A stretch of 64,000 nt of DNA from Batillaria attramentaria (GCA_018292915.2 JACVVK020000223.1:296001-360000); one strand, 5' to 3'. Positions 50,649-62,784 are shown, counted from the first letter of the stretch. Numbers and translations: made by a program. The notes: generated by a model not told the origin, from the letters alone.

Positions 50649-51274
50649 TGTTCAGCCAACAACAACAACAACAACAACATGATGATGATGATGATAAGGA
50701 GGAGGGGGAGGAGGAGGGTGTCTTGTAACGGGCTGAAAAACGACGAGTGATGTAACTTAGAAAAACCGCGGTTTTCCGGTTTTTTAAGGCCAAACCGGTT
50801 TACCGAACCGTGAGAAAGCCGGACCGATTTTAACCGGAAAACCGGTAAAACCGAACACCTCTACTGAGCAGACGACGTTATTCGGTTGCGGACTGACGGA
50901 TCCAGCTAGACGGCGCTGATTTTTTAGCGACTTGGTCGTGTCGACGTGTAGTGCAAGTAGGGAAGCGTTAGGCCAAAGAGAAATCCTATTTTTCTACTGT
51001 ATCAGAAGCAGCAAAGTCACGAAAATGGTCACGAGATTTTTGTCACTCTTGCCTAAAGTGAAGGTCGACAGGCTAGATTACCGGCCACCCTGTAAAGATA
51101 CAGTCAAAGAGGTTTTTTGTTTTTGTGTTTTGGGTTGTTGTTTTTTTTTTTTTGTTGTTGTTTTTTTGTTTTTTGGGGGGGTCGGAGGGAGTTGTTGTTG
51201 TTGTTTTGTTGGGTTTTTTTGTCGTTCTTTTTCTTTTTGTGTGTGTGTGTTTGTTTGGTTTGTGTTTTTCTTTT

Positions 51275-51541
51275 TCTTTTACTACTTTCTTGTCCCTTTC
51301 GGGAAATTTGCGCTGCTTCCCTGGGGGGGAAGCGTGTCGCCGCGGTGCAGCGCCACCACATACCTTTCAATATTGCTTGGGCAGGAAAGCCGGATAACCC
51401 GGAGAGAAACCCCCGACGAGCAGCCCGGTAGCCAGGAAAATCCGGTATCACATATCACGAGCTCGAACCCACGCTTGACATGGTGACAGCCGACGGCCCA
51501 ACGGCTAAGTCCGACGCGCTACCTGCTAGACCACCGCCCAT
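51275..51541 (-). mobile_element. SINE D, tRNA-headed
   Basis: On the minus strand the head is GGGCGGTGGTCTAGCAGGTA with a B-box-like GGGTTCGAGCTC. The body has CCGGGTTATCCGGCTTTCCT-type sequence, GGCGCTGCACCGCGGCGAC and a tail at TCCCGAAAGGGACAAGAAAG. A fragment lies at 28484. Confidence 0.75.
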
Positions 51542-51949
51542 CCCCCTTTTCAGTGTAATTGTTGTTTTTTCTCGTATGTTGTTTTTTACTCTGAGTGCAG
51601 CTATTTTGTCGGTGATGCAGATCTTTAAGTCTCCTCCACACTGTCAAGATGTCCGTCACTGAAACTTTCACTCTCTTCCTGGTATCAGTTCTGCGCATGC
51701 GCCAGAATTTGGACTCCCCGCGCGTGAACGCGACATGACCCGAGGGTGTCACGTGGTGTTATGACGTTTCTGACAGGCATATCAGGTGTGGAAGATTCTC
51801 GTGTTTTTCTCTTGATGTTTACAGTTTCAAAGTACTTGACTATTTGCCAGGCAAAATAAAAGGAGGTTACGAAACTTCGAGTAGTGGAGTAGCCTTCTTG
51901 GCGCCAAATGTAAACATTATGTGTCTCAAAATGAAACTGCCTGGTACTT

Positions 51950-52423
51950 TTTTTTTTTTTTTTTTTGCTGCCACAACTCTTTGCCGGCTCAAGTGGTGTT
52001 CCTCCCTGGTAATGAGTGGAATCCACGGAGGGCTCGGAAGTTGGGGCAATTTTTATTATGCATGATGAGGATGATGGTAAGATGATGCTATGGAAGTCCG
52101 TGTGGTTTGGGACTGCGGGACAGGGCCGCATTCCACGCTTCCTGTCATAAATATCCCGGCATTTAACCAGGCCCGGGAAGAACGGCACCTGCGGTGCCGG
52201 CCGTGTAATCATCCACATCATAAGACGTGTCATACCAAGGGAAGCACCCCTAAAGTCGCACCCGTGAAGTGGGTGAAGCTCGGCTGTGTGGCAACAGCCT
52301 CCCCGTTGGGTCCATAGCACACCCGCTCTGGGTAGGAGCCGACCTAGGTAGGAAAAATCCCGCATGCCTCGGCTGGGACTCGAACCCGGGTCTCCCGGCC
52401 CATAGTCCGAAGTGCTAACCACT
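51950..52423 (-). mobile_element. SINE E, near full length with target-site duplication
   Basis: Poly(A) tail as T run at 51950-51966, head ending GTAGTGGTTAGCACTTCGGA on the right. ACTGCCTGGTACTT before and ACTGCCTGGTGCTT (52424-52437) after. Confidence 0.93.
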
Positions 52424-52535
52424 ACTGCCTGGTGCTTTGTTAGAAATACCATGCACAGATCATTCAAGGGCACCGTTCCGTTCGAACGAAAAGATTTCCG
52501 CGATGTGAATTATAGTCTCCTGATCTCAAAATGAA

Positions 52536-52680
52536 TGGGGGGGGGGGGACTTGAAGGTTTAACGTCCTTTTCCACCTCATACGGGTGATATCAAAGACGG
52601 GGCAACGATGAAAAAGCCAGCACAAACATTTGGCCCCAGCCGGGATACGAATTCACGACCCGAGCATTAGAAGTCCAACG
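52536..52680 (-). mobile_element. SINE A, 5'-truncated, with 10-bp target-site duplication
   Basis: TCAAAATGAA at 52526-52535 and 52681-52690. Truncated within the tRNA-like head at CGTTGGACTTC. Confidence 0.93.
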
Positions 52681-52699
52681 TCAAAATGAACAAAGACTG

Positions 52700-53094
52700 T
52701 ATAACTCACTCGAGAAATCAAAGAACACCTACTCCAAGACTGCCCACTGCAGGATGGTCCCAGACAAGCCACGTGGCCAGAGCCAACACCCATGAGGGAT
52801 AAACTCTATGGTAGCATGGAGGCCCTCCAGAGGACCGCTGCATACGCGAGGACAACTGGCGTCCCCATCTGAAGAAGTGAGCGCCAAAGAAGAGGGTGGG
52901 TGGGTGTTTGGTGGTTTAACGTCCTTTTCCACCCATATACGGGTGATATCAAGGATCGGGGCAACGATGAAAAAGCCAGTACAAATATTTGGCCCCAGCA
53001 GGGATACGAACTCACGACCCGAGCATTAGAAGTCCAGCGCTCTACCATTCGGCCACCCCGGCTCCCCTCGCCGAAGAATAAGAAGAAGAAGTGA
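52700..53094 (+). mobile_element. LINE C-terminus split by a SINE A
   Basis: Encodes EHLLQDCPLQ, RQATWPEPTPMRDKLYGSME and ALQRTAAYARTTGVPI then TGA (52869-52871). A 3' UTR ending in (AAG)n-like GAATAAGAAGAAGAAG follows. This end is typical of a LINE group common in molluscs (recalled). Confidence 0.8.
52894..53068 (-). mobile_element. SINE A with 12-bp target-site duplication, in a LINE tail
   Basis: CGCCAAAGAAGA (52882-52893) and CGCCGAAGAATA (53069-53080). Confidence 0.93.
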
Positions 53095-53390
53095 ATGAAA
53101 TTTATGAAACAACTTCAACTGATATGTTACTGGCTGCCAAATAATGTGCATGGAGAACAATTATAAGAGTTTAGCTGAAGTGCTAGAAAGCTACAATGTA
53201 TTTTTGCCAGTAGTAGATATACACAAAGTATGGCTGCTGTTAAGTGATGCCAGACTGCCGTCATAATCCGTAATTCGGCATTTGGCGGAGACTGGAACGG
53301 AGATAGAGTGTAAAGATCTGCCTGGCAGCTAGAACACGTCTGCGCAACACTGACTTGACCGAGTTATAGCTTGAATGAAGTTCTGATCAT
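53095..53390. other. Unique intergenic sequence
   Basis: No repeat or gene was recognised. Confidence 0.4.
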
Positions 53391-53391
<1 letters not shown>

Positions 53392-53459
<68 letters not shown>

Positions 53460-53519
53460 CGCGCGTGCGTGTGCGTGTGCGCGTGCATGCGTGCGTGATT
53501 GTGTGTACTCGTGTGTGTA

Positions 53520-53577
<58 letters not shown>
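53392..53577. repeat. (GT)n microsatellite
   Basis: GT blocks at 53392-53450 and 53521-53577 around a GCGC/GTGC-rich centre. Confidence 0.93.
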
Positions 53578-53580
<3 letters not shown>

Positions 53581-54069
53581 CTTCACTGGTACGCCATTGA
53601 CTGTATCAGACACTATCACTCTATCACTAATCACTAATTGCTAACAGTAAATCTGACATCTACACAGTGCCTTCACCCTAAATAAAAAAAACGTGGGGGG
53701 GGGGGGGGGGGGAGAAGAGAGAGAAAAAAAACCTCCCCGGATTGCACGGCCCAATAATACCAGCCATACCTTCGTGTCATCATAGGAGTCTCTGTTCCTA
53801 CCCTTTGACACAAGAGGCCTGTCGAGATGTCGGCGCTGAGAATGCGGCCGCAGCGAACATTAACTCCAGCCTCCAAGAATAACGGCCCTTCCTCAGAATG
53901 AATGACCTTTTCTTTCAGAAGAGATCAGAGAGAAGTGCTTTGTCACTTGGCCTTTACCATGCATTCTCTTTCCTGTCGGAATGAATTTGTACGCCGCAGC
54001 CCCCCATCCTCCTCCTCCTCCCCCCCCCCCTCCCGTAAGCTTGGATGTTTGTTCTCTACAGAACAGTTT

Positions 54070-54660
54070 CCTTCCTCTTCAGTTCAGAAGTGCCCGCTTC
54101 ACATTCAAAGCTCTCAGTCTCTCATTCAGAGGTGTCACTTTCTCATTCTAAAATGCCATTTTCACATTATATCAGTTTTAAACACTCGGTTCACATGCCA
54201 ATTTCACATTTTAAGTTGTCACTTTTCACATTCAGAATATGTCACTTTCACATTCAAACAAGACCAAAACAATTCCTAAACTATTTTACCATTTGCCTTG
54301 ACTGTGATTTTGGTAGGAGCGTGTGTTTCGTGGCACGTTCGAAAAGTGTCCCTTCAAATAAAAAGAAATGTCACTTTTCACATAATATACGTTTCACACT
54401 CGGTTTTAAATGTCACTTTCGCATTCTGAAAATGTCACTCTTACATTCTGAAAATGTCACTCTTACATTCTGAAAATGTCACGTTTACATTCTGAAAATG
54501 TCACTTTCGCATTCAAAACGGACCAGGACAATTCCGAAACTTTTTTTTTTTTTACCAGTTCCTTCGGCTTTGATTTTGTTGGTAGCTTGTGCTTTGTGGC
54601 ACATTCAAAACGTGTCCGTTTCACATTCAAAAATTCATTTCATATTTCAGTGACACTTGG
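54070..54660. repeat. Irregular minisatellite of TGTCACTTTCACATTC units
   Basis: The 17-20 bp motif ATTCTGAAAATGTCACTYT and relatives recur many times; two longer blocks (about 54260-54370 and 54510-54620, with GGACCAGGACAATTCCGAAAC-like parts) show a higher-order duplication of about 250 bp. Confidence 0.75.
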
Positions 54661-54664
54661 GTAG

Positions 54665-55235
54665 GTTGAGTAACGTACATTTGTTAAACCTCTTGCTGAT
54701 TTCATTTATGAATTTCACGAGCTTCTTTTTAGTACACATTAACTTTTCAGATTTGAAAACATCCGGCGTTTCCAAAATTACCCAGGAGTTTATTAGAAGC
54801 GTGTGCTCCGCGACTTCGGAATTACCCACAAGTTTACGTATTTTCAGTCCTGAATGAAAAGGACGCCTTAGGCTTACGCGTGCACTCTCTGAGGTGAACG
54901 ATTGTTTGTAGCACAGATTAAACTTGTAGATAAGGTTGAAGTAAACTGTTTATCCGCTCTAAAACCGGTTTGCGCAAACTATGGGCTTTCTGAGCCGGAG
55001 GGAGGGACAAAGTGGGGGATCTAGGAGCGACCGATGTAAACTAAGGATCACCGAAAAGAGAATGTAAGTTTTAAGTGTAGGCGAATCCTGGAAATTGTCC
55101 TCTACTGAATTTAGAGTTTGCATACGACGGAATTAGTTTGGTGATAACCGACATGTGAAATACACACTATTCATGAATATTGGTCATCAGGGTTTGTGTC
55201 CCGTGTGATGAGCCTTGTACTGTTAGCCATTTTTT
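54665..55235. other. Unique intergenic sequence
   Basis: No gene or repeat was recognised. Confidence 0.4.
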
Positions 55236-55239
55236 TTTT

Positions 55240-55612
55240 TTTTTACTCTCGTGCGTGGATCTGGCCGAGATCCGTGAAATATATTATTCAGTTGACTCAT
55301 TGAAGGTGTTGTTCAGGGATGTCCCCCCTGACAACATCTTCAGTTTCTTGAAGGAGGCAAACCTGTTTTATAAGATATAGTTCTAATTCATAGTCTTTTA
55401 CTGACCTCCGTCCGTTCAATTTTTCAAGTCTTGTAGGAAACGTCTCACTCAGACCTAGTAGATTTTTAATATCTATTTACATCCTGTCTTATTGTATGCT
55501 CTTTTATGTTTAATGACCTAGCACAAAGGGACCTCGCTTTGCCGCGAAATGGTCTTTGCAGCTTGCGCGGCATTAAGCCCTAACTAACTAACTAACTAAC
55601 TAACTAACTTGA
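55240..55612 (+). mobile_element. LINE 3' end with (TAAC)n tail
   Basis: Encodes CVDLAEIREIYYSVDSLKVL, FRDVPPDNIFSFLKEA and NLFYKI then TAG at about 55378-55380, then a 3' UTR and (CTAA)n at 55585-55608. Same family as 18849-19275. Confidence 0.82.
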
Positions 55613-55639
55613 TAATAACAGTAACTATAATAATAATGA

Positions 55640-55862
55640 CTGCGTGCTGTGCGGGCCCTTTTACCCAGTTTCTTGAACTGGCTCAAAGCGCCGCGCGAGC
55701 TGAACCCAACACGCACGCTCACGTGAATCACACGCATTCTCTCACACACTGGACATGAACACATTACAATCACGTAGTGCGAAGGGTCAACTCAGCTATT
55801 TAAGATTCGGAATTTAGAATTACATTTATTTTCAAATTTTGTGGGCTGAACATTTCCAGAGC
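55640..55862 (-). mobile_element. SINE B, 5'-truncated
   Basis: Reverse of the SINE B 3' half: CCAGTTTCTTGAACTGGCTC, CACGCTCACGTGAATCACAC and GGGCTGAACATTTCCAGAGC. The tail is ATAATAATGAC-like. Confidence 0.85.
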
Positions 55863-55974
55863 ATAAACCCGTGCATTTACGAAGAAAACGTCAATTTACA
55901 ATCAAGAGGGCACCAATAATTATTTACACATTCAAGACACTCTTATCAGGATTTACCTGACTTTACCGAAAACA

Positions 55975-56826
55975 ACTTTTGTTTTGGTGGCCTCAGTTTG
56001 GTATCGTACAATCTTTTGCTTTGGTGGCCTCAAGTTGGTATCGTACAATCTTCTGTTTTTGTGGCCTCAAGTTGGCATCGTACAATCTTTTGCTTTGGTG
56101 GCTTCAAGCTGGCATCGTACAATCTTTTGCTTTGGTGGCCTCAAGTTGGTATCGTACAATCTTTTGCTTTGGTGGCTTCAAGCTGGCATCGTAAAATCTT
56201 TTGCTTTGGTGGCCTCAAGTTGGTATCGTACAATCTTTTGCTCTGGTGGCTTCAAGTTGGCATCAGTTGTACAATCTTTTGTTTTGGTGGCCTCAAGTTG
56301 GCATCGTACAATCTTTTGCTTTGGTGGCCTCAAGTTGGTATCGTACAATCTTCTGTTTTGGTGGCCTCAAGTTGGTATCGGACAATCTTTTGGTTTTGTG
56401 GCCTCAAATTGGTGTCGTACAATCTTCTGTTTTGGTGGCCTCAAGTTGGTATCGTACAATCTTCTGTTTTGGTGGCCTCAAGTTGGTATCGGACAATCTT
56501 TTGGTTTTGTGGCCTCAAATTGGTGTCGTACAATCTTCTGTTTTGGTGGCCTCAAGTTGGTATCGTACATTCTTCTGTTTTGGTGGCCTCAAGCTGGTAT
56601 CGTACAATCTTCTGTTTTCGTGGCCTCAAGCTGGTATCGTACAATCTTCTGTTTTGGTGGCCTCAAGTTGGTATCGTACAATCTTCTGTTTTGGTGGCCT
56701 CAAGTTGGTATCGAAAAATCTTCTGTTTTGGTGGCCTCAAGCTGGTATCGTACAATCTTCTGTTTTGGTGGCCTCAAGCTGGCATCGAACAATCTGTTTT
56801 GGTGGCCTCAAGTTGGTATCGTACAA
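55975..56826 (+). repeat. 37-bp minisatellite, about 23 copies, open in all three plus frames
   Basis: The unit is TTTGGTGGCCTCAAGTTGGT plus ATCGTACAATCTTCTGT. The period of 37 is not a multiple of three, so every plus frame reads the same 37-residue repeat (parts: ALVASSWYRTIF, CFGGLKLVSYNLL, FWWPQVGIVQS). No start context, splice sites or polyadenylation support a gene. Confidence 0.93.
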
Positions 56827-56839
56827 CCATAAAACAACA

Positions 56840-57585
56840 ACAACAGCAGCAACAACAACAACGACAAAAAACAAGCGGCCCATTTTCACAGTTTTGATAC
56901 ACAGTGGGTAAGCAAGTATGCAAGTACATCCCGCATTTCAAGTACCTGTATAAACATAATCATATCTAGATAACAACAGCTGATTAAACAGTGTTGGCCT
57001 ATAAACGAAAATCTAGCGTGGTAAACTGTCTGCAGGATATTTCGATTGCCGGCATACCTACTACTCGAACGAGAGTCCTGTAAAACAAAACCCATACCAA
57101 GGGAGTGTTTTCTTACCAGTGTTTAAATCCCTCAGCTTCCTTTCAAAAGAAACTTGGCTTTGATGTATACAAACTGGAGTCCCTCGCTCGCATTTCTGCC
57201 GCACTGTTGACCTAACGCTTACAATTAAAGCGACAAACACGACAGATATTGGGTGGATTTGCCCTGCAGGAGCTCTTGATGTGAAGTGCCCTTTCCCAGC
57301 GCAAGTGGTTTTCCATGCTAGTATTTCACAAACAGCCTTGGGACTGTTAGTTTTTCTCCGACGCTCACAGGTAGGTCTACTTGTCCGTGGTATGGAGCCC
57401 CACCTGGCGACTCAAGCACCATTTTGTCGGTTGTGTTTCTCTGCTCCTCAGTTCCGCGACTGTTGGCTTTCTGCAGTACAGATGAATGCAAAAAGGATGT
57501 CTGTCTCTCGAGGCAATAAAGTCTTTATCAACATGGTACTTTCGGCCAGTGCCAGGCCGAGTGATGCTGTTCGTAACTGTGCATG
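56840..57585. other. Unique sequence left of a foldback element
   Basis: (CAA)n-like patch at 56830-56875; otherwise no recognised feature. Confidence 0.4.
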
Positions 57586-57590
57586 TGTTT

Positions 57591-58189
57591 AAAGATCTAA
57601 GCTCTCAACAAAAAGCTTTCCGAAGTGTAAAAAAAATTGTACAGAGTCGACCGTGCAAGCACAGTCAACTCTGTCACAGTTGCAGAGTTCACACAGTGTC
57701 CAGAAACCGCGACAAAACCGTGCCGAAAAACTGCCCCCACTTCCTGTCGGGGTCCGCCCACGCTACTGTGCACATCTCCGTGCAGTGGTCATCCGTCCGT
57801 GCAGTGGTCATCACAGCAGCCGTGACCGAGTCAGTACTGTCCGCAGTGATCCCCATACAAGTCGTGTCACTTTTGAATTTGGTCAGTGTCGCTCGTATGC
57901 GAGCTGAAATGTTTACGCAAGAAACAAAACTGATTACTTACCGGTAGTAGCATAGCTTGCGCCATGTCCGACATCGCTCAGTCGTCTAAACTGACGTTGA
58001 CTAATGAGCCGGGTTGCACGAGGATCTGCACAGCAGCGTGGACGGACCCCGACAGGAAGTGGGGGCAGTTTTTCGGCACGGCCGGTTTTGTCGCGGTTTC
58101 TGGACATTGTGTGAACTCTTCAACTGTGGCAGAGCTCTGTGAAAAAAAATCACACTTCGGAAACCTTTTGGTTGGGAGCTTAGATCTTT
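57591..58189. mobile_element. Foldback element with arms of 160-180 bp
   Basis: The arm at 57591-57772 (AAAGATCTAAGCTCTCAACA...) is the diverged reverse complement of 58027-58189. Both contain GTCCAGAAACCGCGACAAAA and GCCCCCACTTCCTGTCGGGG on their respective strands; the spacer is about 254 bp. Open frames in the arms have no known domain. Confidence 0.8.
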
Positions 58190-58395
58190 AAGTTACGATG
58201 CTGCTGAGAAACCCAAACAGTTCATACCATTTGTGAGCCTTGTAATGCCGTGCCGTCGCATTTCAGTTGAAACATGAAAACAAAAACCAATGAGAAACAC
58301 TGATAAAGAATGCTATAATAAATGACATATTTTCTTCTGATCACCATGTACATCAACTTGATGCCACAAAAAACAGGCTTTTTTATATCTTGTCT

Positions 58396-58659
58396 GAACT
58401 CTGAACTCTGAACTCTCTACGTATCAGCCCTCCCGCAGACTGCGATCCTCTGATGAAAAACTTCTCAAAGTTCCTCTGCGTAATATTATGAAAACTACCG
58501 GTGAACGTGCATTCAGCTACCTCGCCCCGACAATCTGGAACTCGCTGCCTCAGTCTGCCCTCCGTGATGTCCCCACACTGTCAGCCTTTAAATCACAATT
58601 CAAAACATACCTGTTCCGTCAGGCTTTCCATAGATAACTGGAACCCTCTGTCCATGTTC

Positions 58660-58724
<65 letters not shown>

Positions 58725-58790
58725 AGTGTGTGTGTGTGTGTGGTGTGTGGGTGTGTGCGCTCTGAGTCTGTCCTTCAGAGACGGACGCCT

Positions 58791-58822
<32 letters not shown>
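58396..58822 (+). mobile_element. L2/CR1-like LINE 3' end containing (TG)n
   Basis: Encodes TYQPSRRLRSSDEKLLKVPL, GERAFSYLAPTIWNSLPQSA and FKSQFKTYLFRQAFHR then TAA at 58635-58637. The 3' UTR has (TG)n at 58662-58741 and ends GACGCCTTATAAGTATTATT with an ATT tail. Confidence 0.88.
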
Positions 58823-58829
58823 ATTTCAG

Positions 58830-59150
58830 GCTTACCTGAGTGAGCTGTTTACTACGAATGTTCAAGCACCGCACGGAATGGGTATCGGTACTTGTCTCAG
58901 TAAAGGAGATAGTCAGTCGGTGTTCGCACGACCAGAAAGTGTAACTGAGAAAACAATGCACTGGATTCTCAAAAGATAAAAAGAAACTTTTTTTTTCATG
59001 ACGCAGAGTACCCGATGCTACCTGCAATCTGATTTGTAGGTTACGTGGAGAAGTCTAATCAAGTCGTGAAGTGTTGCCCGAAAGGGATCCATCAGCCACT
59101 GTTATCACTGAACCGTCATTGAAGTGACAGGTGGGTTACCGAGACGAAAC
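58830..59150. other. Unique intergenic sequence
   Basis: Nothing recognised. Confidence 0.4.
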
Positions 59151-59152
59151 TG

Positions 59153-59456
<304 letters not shown>

Positions 59457-59814
59457 TAGTAGTTTGGTGTCGAGATGCTGTCCCGATAGGATGAGGTCTT
59501 GTCAGCAATTGGCGTTCGCAAATCAGTAAATCCCTGGAAACAAGACAAGCGTGGTAAACTTGTTTCCCCCCTACCAGATGGTAAGTCAGACGATCTGACA
59601 CTTTAGTATGTTGACCCACATCTCACTGGGCCAGCTTCCATTTGTCATGGGCATAGGTGAGATACCGGTCCGCTTCGTGGGTATACTCACTATACTGCCC
59701 CACTTTGCACGGGGTTGTTACAGTGTGTATACCCCCGTGTCTGATTTGTTTGGCTGGTTGGCTGGGGTATTACGTTAGTCTTCGCCTACCACAGAGTTGG
59801 GGCTCCTACCCGGG

Positions 59815-60116
59815 GATGGGTGGGTGTTTGGGGGGGGGGGGGGGTGTTTGGGAGTTTAACGTCCTTTTCCACCACAAACGGGTGATGTCAAAGACGGGGC
59901 AACGATGAAAAAGTTAGCACACATATTTGGCCCCAGCCGGGATTCAAATGGGTGTTTGGGACTTTAACGTCCTTTTCCACCACCGTATTGGTGACATCAA
60001 AGACGGGGCAACGAGAAAAAAGGCCAGCACAAATGTCTGGCCCCAGCCGGGATTCGAACTCACGACCCGAGCATTGAAAGTCCAACGTTCTACCGTTCGG
60101 CTATCCCGGCTCCCCT
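59815..60116 (-). mobile_element. Two SINE A copies head to tail
   Basis: First copy 59815-59945 (head-truncated in CCAGCCGGGATTCAAA) and second copy 59948-60116 (full head, CCCGGCTCCCC). Both are in the same orientation with no spacer, as from insertion of one into the head of the other or unequal exchange. Confidence 0.9.
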
Positions 60117-60267
60117 CTCCGACCTTGCCCGGAATCGAACTCACGACCTGATAAGTGTCGACAGCCCACAGTTTCGCTGGCTAAACTGACCCTCCTCCCT
60201 CCCCCCCCCCCCCACCACCACCACCCAGGCCTCGTCCCCACATCCATCCGAGATGATTTTTTTTTCC

Positions 60268-60345
60268 TGCCCCAACTGTTTTCCAGCTCCAGTGGTGTTC
60301 CTCCCAGGTCATGAGTGGAACCCACGGAGGACTCAGAAGCACCCA
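60268..60345 (-). mobile_element. SINE E 3'-end fragment
   Basis: TTCCAGCTCCAGTGGTGTTC and GAGTGGAACCCACGGAGGAC match SINE E. Confidence 0.8.
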
Positions 60346-60488
60346 AGATGATTTCAGTTGTCGGAACATTGTCACAGACATTACGGTGTGCCTTCTGCAG
60401 CAAGAACGGCAAACTGTTTTAGTTTTGTCAGTGACGAACGTTCTGTTATGCACACTGGTCACTACTGAATTTGTCCTCCCAGCACCTC

Positions 60489-60575
60489 CAAATACTTGTG
60501 CTGGCCTTTTTCTCGTTGCCCTGTCTTTGATATCACCCAAACGTGGCGGGAAAGGGCTTTGAACTCCCAAACAAT
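60489..60575 (+). mobile_element. SINE A, 5'-truncated
   Basis: AATACTTGTGCTGGCCTTTT to AACTCCCAAACAATCACC. Flanks CTCCCAGCACCTC and CTCCCAGTACCTC are a target-site duplication. Confidence 0.85.
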
Positions 60576-60807
60576 CACCCTCCCAGTACCTCAAGAACGA
60601 CCTCGTCGATTGAAAACAGTTAAAGACATTTTGGACGCGTCTTTGGCGTAAGTTTGCTGCTTATGAACTTTATAAACACTGTCTGTAACTGTAGGGTCTG
60701 TTACTTCAGGGTTGAATACCTGATCCACACTGCCCGCGCCGATTTCGCCTCTCGTCTGATGTCTCACGAGATGGTGGTGACGATACGGTCGACTTTGGTT
60801 ATCTGGG

Positions 60808-61015
60808 GTTTATCGTCCACGCCACAACGAGGTGACTGCAGACGGCCCTAGCGGGGGCAGGTTATGGGAGATGGGGATAGCTACCCTAACTGTACAGTCC
60901 AGCTGGACACTTATTCAATCCAGTCAGACTGCCAGGTCGGCCACATTTTATGTATCCTTGACTGTAATGGACAAGTTACACAAACAGATCCAGTTCACAG
61001 TCAGTGGAGATACAG
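60808..61015 (-). mobile_element. SINE C, 5'-truncated
   Basis: Reverse of the SINE C body: CACGCCACAACGAGGTGACT, GACTGCCAGGTCGGCCACAT and CAGTTCACAGTCAGTGG. The tRNA-like head is missing. Confidence 0.85.
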
Positions 61016-61029
61016 TCGAAGCGATCTGT

Positions 61030-62060
61030 GTGCAATTGATGTTTTTATTTTGCGACTCTTCGACGTTCGGGGCTAACTGTTATCTCAGCATAATGCTAAC
61101 CCTGACCTACATCAAGACCTCTGATGTAATGGTTTGACGCAGCTGATTGGGGTGCACGAATCACACGCAGATACTTTCTTCAGCGTTGTTATATCACTGA
61201 CTCGCACATTCAGGATATAAACTGTGCGGTATTAAGCTAGTTTATTCAGTTCTGTTAATCCACTCGACTACAGTGTACCCAACACAGCAAAGCCTGTTTG
61301 ACTGCTGTTGTGATATATACAATTTTTGTCTCTGAACTGCGTGACTGCCACGTCACTCGGTACACACTGATTACGCTGATGTTCATGAAACAAGTCAGTC
61401 TTGCGTGGTAGGTGTGCTGTCGTAAACTGGATGTCGTAAACTGGTTCCTTTTGATCCTTGTGAATAGTTAGCATCTCCCAGTGGAAGGGTTTATTTATGG
61501 GATGATTTCATCATCATGAAATGCATTGATGTATGAGTCTGAAAGACTACCTGTAATTCCCTCCGTAGAAAACTCGGTCACTTTTTGCCTCCGCACCGTT
61601 GTGCGTTAACTCTTTCAAGGCGCACCCTATGTGACGCATGTTTTTCGGCACAAAAAAAATCCAGAAAATACAGGTTTTTCTAGCACAGAAAGTTTGTTGA
61701 TATCATTGGAAAGTTCAATTTTTTTTATTTTTTTTTAGTGATATGATTTTGATATGTAAAAACAGATTCTGCATTCTACTTCCATATCAATGACGCAACG
61801 GCAAGGTATAAAACTGGTGTCTGCTGATTATGAGCAGACACGTCGACAAAGAGTTAATGTAATCGTCTTTATTGATGGTATAATTTCATCTACAAGATTT
61901 CCATTGATGTATGTGCTTGTACGTTTCTCTCTAATTTCCGCTGTAGACACTGTCACTGTTCGTCGCCAGGTCTGGATTTGCACCGTTGTGCATTGATGTA
62001 ATCTTGATTATTTAGGGATAATTTATCTGCATTCATTGTTGATGTATTCTCCTATAAGTA
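61030..62060. other. Intergenic, no gene recognised
   Basis: AT-rich unique sequence. Nothing supported. Confidence 0.45.
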
Positions 62061-62064
62061 TTTG

Positions 62065-62067
<3 letters not shown>

Positions 62068-62128
<61 letters not shown>
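62068..62128. repeat. (TC)n microsatellite
   Basis: Uninterrupted TC dinucleotides. Confidence 0.93.
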
Positions 62129-62132
<4 letters not shown>

Positions 62133-62395
62133 CGAGGAGCGAGCCATCGTTAATCTGAGCAGACAGTACTTGGGCTACTATAGTTGTGAAGTAGGCCTAC
62201 GTGTGTCAAACAAAACAAAAACTGCAATTCCTAAAGACATTACTGATTGCCGGATTTCCGCGTAGGGCAAAGACTGAATTCCAGCTTTCCTGCTTTTGTT
62301 TTATTTATGTTACGCGACATTCATAATTATGCTTGTAACCATCGCTTTATGGGTGGATGCCTGAGAGCAATTCAGTGTCTCAGTCTGTCTGAGCC

Positions 62396-62412
62396 TCTCT
62401 CTCTCTCTCACT

Positions 62413-62461
<49 letters not shown>
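62396..62461. repeat. (CT)n/(CA)n microsatellite
   Basis: CT then CA dinucleotides. Confidence 0.92.
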
Positions 62462-62463
<2 letters not shown>

Positions 62464-62784
62464 CCGATACGCCCTTGATCCCAGAGCTCCAGGTTATCAC
62501 GTGAGCGTTACGTCACTTCCTTTTCAGTCGACCAAGTGGCTGACACGGGGCATGGCGTTAACAGCCAGGGTAACCCTGATCGCGCTCTGTTTTGAACACG
62601 ACTCGATATAAACACGCAATCTCTTGCTTCAAGTTTACATTGAAACATAACTGTTTACGGCCGCGCCTCGCCTCCAGGAATATTGCTGTGCTGAGCATGG
62701 AGATATCCATCATCGGCTGAATGGTTCTGCAGCAAGACGAGAGAAAGTTTTCCTGACTATTTTGGACGCTGTCTCGACACCCAC

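Larger units (their letters stand above)
50295..50863. mobile_element. hAT-like nonautonomous element with 8-bp target-site duplication
   Basis: CTGAGCAG flanks it at 50287-50294 and 50864-50871. The ends are TAGAGGTG and CACCTCTA, and AACCGGTTTT-rich subterminal repeats occur at both ends. No transposase. It contains a SINE B fragment, which contains a SINE A. Confidence 0.85.

Noticed and set aside
53673..53876. Minus-strand open frame with a possible donor (AAAG|GTAGGA)
   Set aside because: No clear acceptor, domain or partner exon; left unannotated.
55984..56911. Three overlapping long open frames of 236 to 299 codons
   Set aside because: All three frames translate the same 37-bp minisatellite; at most one could be real and none has supporting signals.
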